64,000 nucleotides of DNA from contig NZ_JBDZDV010000001.1 in the NCBI RefSeq assembly GCF_040544485.1, positions 682,001-746,000 on the forward strand. Reading direction: 5' to 3'. Below the pieces are notes generated by a model that was not told the origin of the DNA, ran no database searches, and was given only the letters and a program-made list of their open reading frames with translations. Positions within the stretch are counted from its first letter, which is position 1, and every line of letters begins with the position of its first letter. The position numbers and the translations under genes were made by a program. Shown here piece by piece: positions 61,572 to 64,000 of this stretch. The stretch comes from Lacicoccus halitifaciens (GTDB lineage: Bacteria > Bacillota > Bacilli > Staphylococcales > Salinicoccaceae).

Positions 61572-61928
61572 ATGATTTTCGAAAACTCTGGTCTTGAGAA
61601 AATGGTTGTCCCTCAAGATGTCTTACAAAATGTTATGAACAAAAACGGCTGGGTTCTCGGCGGCTCATGGGACTATGAGCGTATGACCTTCGATTACAAG
61701 TACGAAATACCTGAAGGCATCTACTATCTCCGCCTGCCGGGTTATGCGGTTGAAGGTGATGTCGGTGCAAACAATGCAAGACTTCAGCTGATGGATCCAT
61801 ACATGGGTAAACATTACTACCCGACCGGTGTCGAATACGGGGCGGACGAGTACTTCCCTGAACGAATCGTCGAACATGCAGTGAACAATATACGCAGCGT
61901 CGTTAAAGACTTGCAGCCCCTGCTCTAA
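61572..61928 (+). CDS. YugN-like family protein
   Basis: A 118-aa soluble protein with the YugN family pattern: the central WDYERMTFDYKYEI and YYLRLPGYAVEGDV strands, then GKHYYPTGVEY. The function is unknown. It has a strong GGGAGG ribosome site, its own promoter and terminator, so it is a single-gene unit. Confidence 0.8.
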   Translation: MIFENSGLEKMVVPQDVLQNVMNKNGWVLGGSWDYERMTFDYKYEIPEGIYYLRLPGYAVEGDVGANNARLQLMDPYMGKHYYPTGVEYGADEYFPERIVEHAVNNIRSVVKDLQPLL

Positions 61929-61949
61929 GCCGGCGGCCTCAGTGTTCTG

Positions 61950-61984
61950 CCTTGAATCCCGAAAGGGATTCAGGGCTTTTTTTA
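61950..61984 (+). terminator. Terminator after the YugN-like gene
   Basis: Stem TTGAATCCC with GGGATTCAG around loop GAAA, followed by GGCTTTTTTT. Confidence 0.85.
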
Positions 61985-61987
61985 TAC

Positions 61988-62021
61988 AAAAAAATGCCGG
62001 GCTCAATAAAGAGCTCCGGCA
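61988..62021 (-). terminator. Terminator after the DUF420 gene
   Basis: Stem TGCCGGGCTC (61995-62004) with GAGCTCCGGCA (62011-62021), one bulge, then TTTTTTT on the minus strand. Confidence 0.82.
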
Positions 62022-62054
62022 CGGTCAAAATCATATAGATTAAAACTTAGTCGT

Positions 62055-62510
62055 CTAGTGGAATATCGCATCGAAGAGGCCTGCTGTGGAGCCTCCTGGA
62101 TAAATCACATACAGCAGTGCGTACACCATGATGCCGGTGATCGCCGTCAGGAACCATATGATGGCTGCAACGGGTCCGACCCTGCGGTGTATGGTCAATT
62201 TCCTTTTAATGCCTGTGTAAAGCTGATAGGCACCAAGTACGCCGCCCGTCGTTGATAATATGATATGGCTGATTAAAAATGTCACATAGAAAGGCACCAG
62301 GTTTTCCGGTCCGCCGAACTGGGTGCTTCCGATGAATACAGTTTTTGAAACATAGCCTATAAAGAATATCAAAGCCGCAAGGGCTGCGAGCTTCATCCAT
62401 CTCTCATGCTGTTCAATCCGCCTGTACCTGATATGGTGCAGGCCGACACCCATGAATATTGCACTTAGGATGATGAATGCTGTGTTTATTGTAGGCAGTA
62501 TAAATTCCAT
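62055..62510 (-). CDS. ctaM: DUF420 family membrane protein, CtaM-like oxidase maturation factor
   Basis: A 151-aa protein with four hydrophobic segments and conserved histidines (GLHHIRYRR near residue 23, RIEQHERW, LISHIIL, KLTIHRRVG). This is the DUF420/YozB pattern; in Staphylococcus aureus the DUF420 protein CtaM is needed to mature haem A-containing oxidases. Here it follows ctaG in the oxidase locus, supporting that role. The exact partner oxidase is inferred. Confidence 0.82.
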   Translation of the reverse strand: MEFILPTINTAFIILSAIFMGVGLHHIRYRRIEQHERWMKLAALAALIFFIGYVSKTVFIGSTQFGGPENLVPFYVTFLISHIILSTTGGVLGAYQLYTGIKRKLTIHRRVGPVAAIIWFLTAITGIMVYALLYVIYPGGSTAGLFDAIFH

Positions 62511-62531
62511 ATCGTCATGTCTTCTCCTTAC

Positions 62532-63485
62532 TTATCTGAACTGATTTTGAAGCTCCCTCTGAATTCTTGCTTCCTCAAGGGAACGGCGTGTAACCTCGGC
62601 TTCGTCTTTCCTTTCATCCCTGTACCAGCGGAAAAAGATGAACCCGAGCATGAAGCCGAAGAAGACTTCCTGCATCACTTTCATGATGATGCCGCCTGTC
62701 TGCTGATCATGGATCGGCTGGGCATTCGTGAAATATTCAGGTCCCGAGATCATGCCCTGACCCTTCAGGCTGTCAAGCATCCCTGACGGTACACAGAGCT
62801 CCATCGCAGCAAGCCAAGCATCTCCGCTCGTATATGTCCTGAACATCGGTTCTGATGCGAATATGATCAATGCACATGCCGGTGTCAGCAGCATGCCGAT
62901 ACCGAAGATGTAAAGCATTTTAAAGAGACCGTTCATATGGTTCTCTTTCGGTTCCACCTTGTTGAATATCGGATAGAACATCACCAGCGCGAGTACGAAC
63001 AGAATGACAATCACTGCGTTATGGGCGAAGGCATTCATCTTCAGGTTGTCCATGACGACCGGCAGGTGGTACACCGAGAAGGCTCCATTGAACAGGATGA
63101 GTGCCACAAGCGGCTTTTTGCCTATTGCAAAAATCTGTTTCAACACAGGCAGGCCGACGATGTACTTCTGCAGGTATTCAGGCACCGCTGCATAAAATAA
63201 TGGCGCAACGAGTAAGTAACCGAATGCCATCTGCACCATATGGAAACTGAACAGTATATGACTGAGCAGATCCACCGGTGAACCGTACAGGATGTAGATC
63301 AGAACCATGTTGATTATGAAAATAGCGGATTCCTTATTAGTGATCGGACGCCCGCCTTCAAATTCCTTGTACCATCTTTTGGTGACCAGGAAATAAAATA
63401 TCGTCACCAGCAGTACGAATGTAAAAAAGAACGGACTCCAGTTCGCTATGAATCCAAATATAGAAATGGAAGAAAGATTCTCCAT
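62532..63485 (-). CDS. ctaG: Cytochrome c oxidase assembly factor CtaG
   Basis: A 317-aa protein with about seven membrane segments, matching the Caa3_CtaG family (copper-related assembly of caa3-type oxidase). Conserved histidines lie in LLSHILFSFHMVQM near residue 75 and in the middle helices. The start is one of three consecutive ATGs behind AAGGG; the third is used here. It follows the subunit IV gene. Confidence 0.88.
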   Translation of the reverse strand: MENLSSISIFGFIANWSPFFFTFVLLVTIFYFLVTKRWYKEFEGGRPITNKESAIFIINMVLIYILYGSPVDLLSHILFSFHMVQMAFGYLLVAPLFYAAVPEYLQKYIVGLPVLKQIFAIGKKPLVALILFNGAFSVYHLPVVMDNLKMNAFAHNAVIVILFVLALVMFYPIFNKVEPKENHMNGLFKMLYIFGIGMLLTPACALIIFASEPMFRTYTSGDAWLAAMELCVPSGMLDSLKGQGMISGPEYFTNAQPIHDQQTGGIIMKVMQEVFFGFMLGFIFFRWYRDERKDEAEVTRRSLEEARIQRELQNQFR

Positions 63486-63580
63486 CATCATCACCCTTTT
63501 TCTTATCACTTATTATATTATAGATATTTTCCGGGCTTTAAACAATAAACCTTCAGTCTGATACATGACAAAATAATGAC

Positions 63581-63609
63581 AAAAGACCAACACACAGTGT
63601 TGGTCTTTT
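63581..63609 (-). terminator. Terminator after the oxidase subunit IV gene
   Basis: A 13-bp stem AAAAGACCAACAC (63581-63593) and GTGTTGGTCTTTT (63597-63609), loop ACA. The gap to ctaG (63486-63615) otherwise holds only an AT-rich stretch where a ctaG promoter could lie. Confidence 0.82.
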
Positions 63610-63615
63610 GTATTT

Positions 63616-63963
63616 CTAGTTGACCGGTGCCCCGATCCAGACGATATAGACGAATGTCACACAGAATGCTATCGCGAAATAAAATCCTGTCATCATGAAC
63701 AATTTGGCGAATTGATGCCCATTGTCCTTCATGTGCATAAAATAGTAGAACTGCAGTATAACCTGGATGAATGCAAAACCGAGTACGAGCGGAATCGTGA
63801 ATTGGGCCGGAATTACCTCCATGGCTGTCAGTCCAAATGCAATGAACGTCAGGAAAATCATCAGCCCGAATGATACGAGCTGCTGACGCATTTCCCGTGT
63901 GCGCTGTCTTCTCAAGTATTCCAACTGTGCCTTTGTCATAGGTTCCTGATTAAGTTCTGCCAT
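63616..63963 (-). CDS. ctaF: Cytochrome c oxidase subunit IV family protein
   Basis: A 115-aa protein with three membrane helices (about 30-50, 55-75 and 85-110) and the HMKDNGHQF segment typical of prokaryotic COX4/CtaF. It is a small subunit of a haem-copper oxidase, probably caa3-type since ctaG follows. The remaining subunits should lie upstream on the minus strand, beyond the window end. The ribosome site is GGGGTG. Confidence 0.85.
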   Translation of the reverse strand: MAELNQEPMTKAQLEYLRRQRTREMRQQLVSFGLMIFLTFIAFGLTAMEVIPAQFTIPLVLGFAFIQVILQFYYFMHMKDNGHQFAKLFMMTGFYFAIAFCVTFVYIVWIGAPVN

Positions 63964-64000
63964 TTATAACACCCCTAACAAGTAAACGATAGTAAAGATG

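Overview
This is a chromosomal housekeeping segment of a Gram-positive coccus of the family Staphylococcaceae. The best guess is a Salinicoccus or Jeotgalicoccus relative. The division cluster has the staphylococcal layout (mraZ-rsmH-ftsL-pbp1-mraY-murD-divIB-ftsA-ftsZ, with no murE, murG or spoVE). It also has bshC (bacillithiol), fakA, RqcH, and an OleT-type P450 very like the one I remember from Jeotgalicoccus. By eye the base composition is close to half G+C with GC-rich third positions, far above Staphylococcus itself, which fits Salinicoccus better. The genus is inference; the family is fairly firm.

Layout. (1) 1-18072, mostly minus strand: the start of sdaAB, then fakA and an Asp23-like gene. 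rpmB follows on the plus strand. Next come DUF554, thiN, rpe and rsgA, then a plus-strand rhodanese gene and a minus-strand OleT-like P450, then prkC-stp-rlmN-rsmB-fmt-priA-coaBC-rpoZ-gmk. The usual Firmicutes string priA-def-fmt-rsmB-rlmN-stp-prkC-rsgA-rpe-thiN is recognisable, but def is missing and the P450/rhodanese pair is lodged between prkC and rsgA. (2) 18205-23490, plus strand: rqcH and a phosphoglucomutase, then a small accessory patch with a NERD-domain protein, three tandem 50-bp dyad repeats and a DUF488 gene. (3) 23496-34990, minus strand: a complete pyrimidine operon pyrR-pyrP-pyrB-pyrC-carA-carB-pyrK-pyrD-pyrF-pyrE under one PyrR-type attenuator. (4) 35030-35271: a second tandem dyad array with a 51-bp period. 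(5) 35335-53838, minus strand: mraZ through ftsZ, then pgeF-ylmE-sepF-yggT-ylmH-divIVA, then ileS with its T-box leader, lspA and rluD. (6) 53978-63963, mixed strands: bshC, a GNAT gene, rpmF-yceD, tmcAL, coaD-rsmD, a small conserved gene, ylbG, a phosphodiesterase, ylbF, a YugN-like gene, and the end of a haem-copper oxidase locus (subunit IV, CtaG, DUF420/CtaM).

How it works together. Most genes serve translation (rpmB, rpmF, fmt, rsmB, rlmN, rsmD, rsmH, ileS, tmcAL, rsgA, rqcH), envelope growth and division (dcw cluster, PrkC/Stp), pyrimidine and cofactor supply, and respiration. Regulation is visible as a PyrR attenuator, an isoleucine T-box, a three-repeat MraZ-type operator, and many intrinsic terminators, several of them bidirectional between convergent genes. 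The points most worth following up are the OleT-like gene with all three key residues in a split operon, and the two unrelated repeat arrays that share one architecture (period 50 or 51 bp, one dyad per unit) on either side of the pyrimidine operon.
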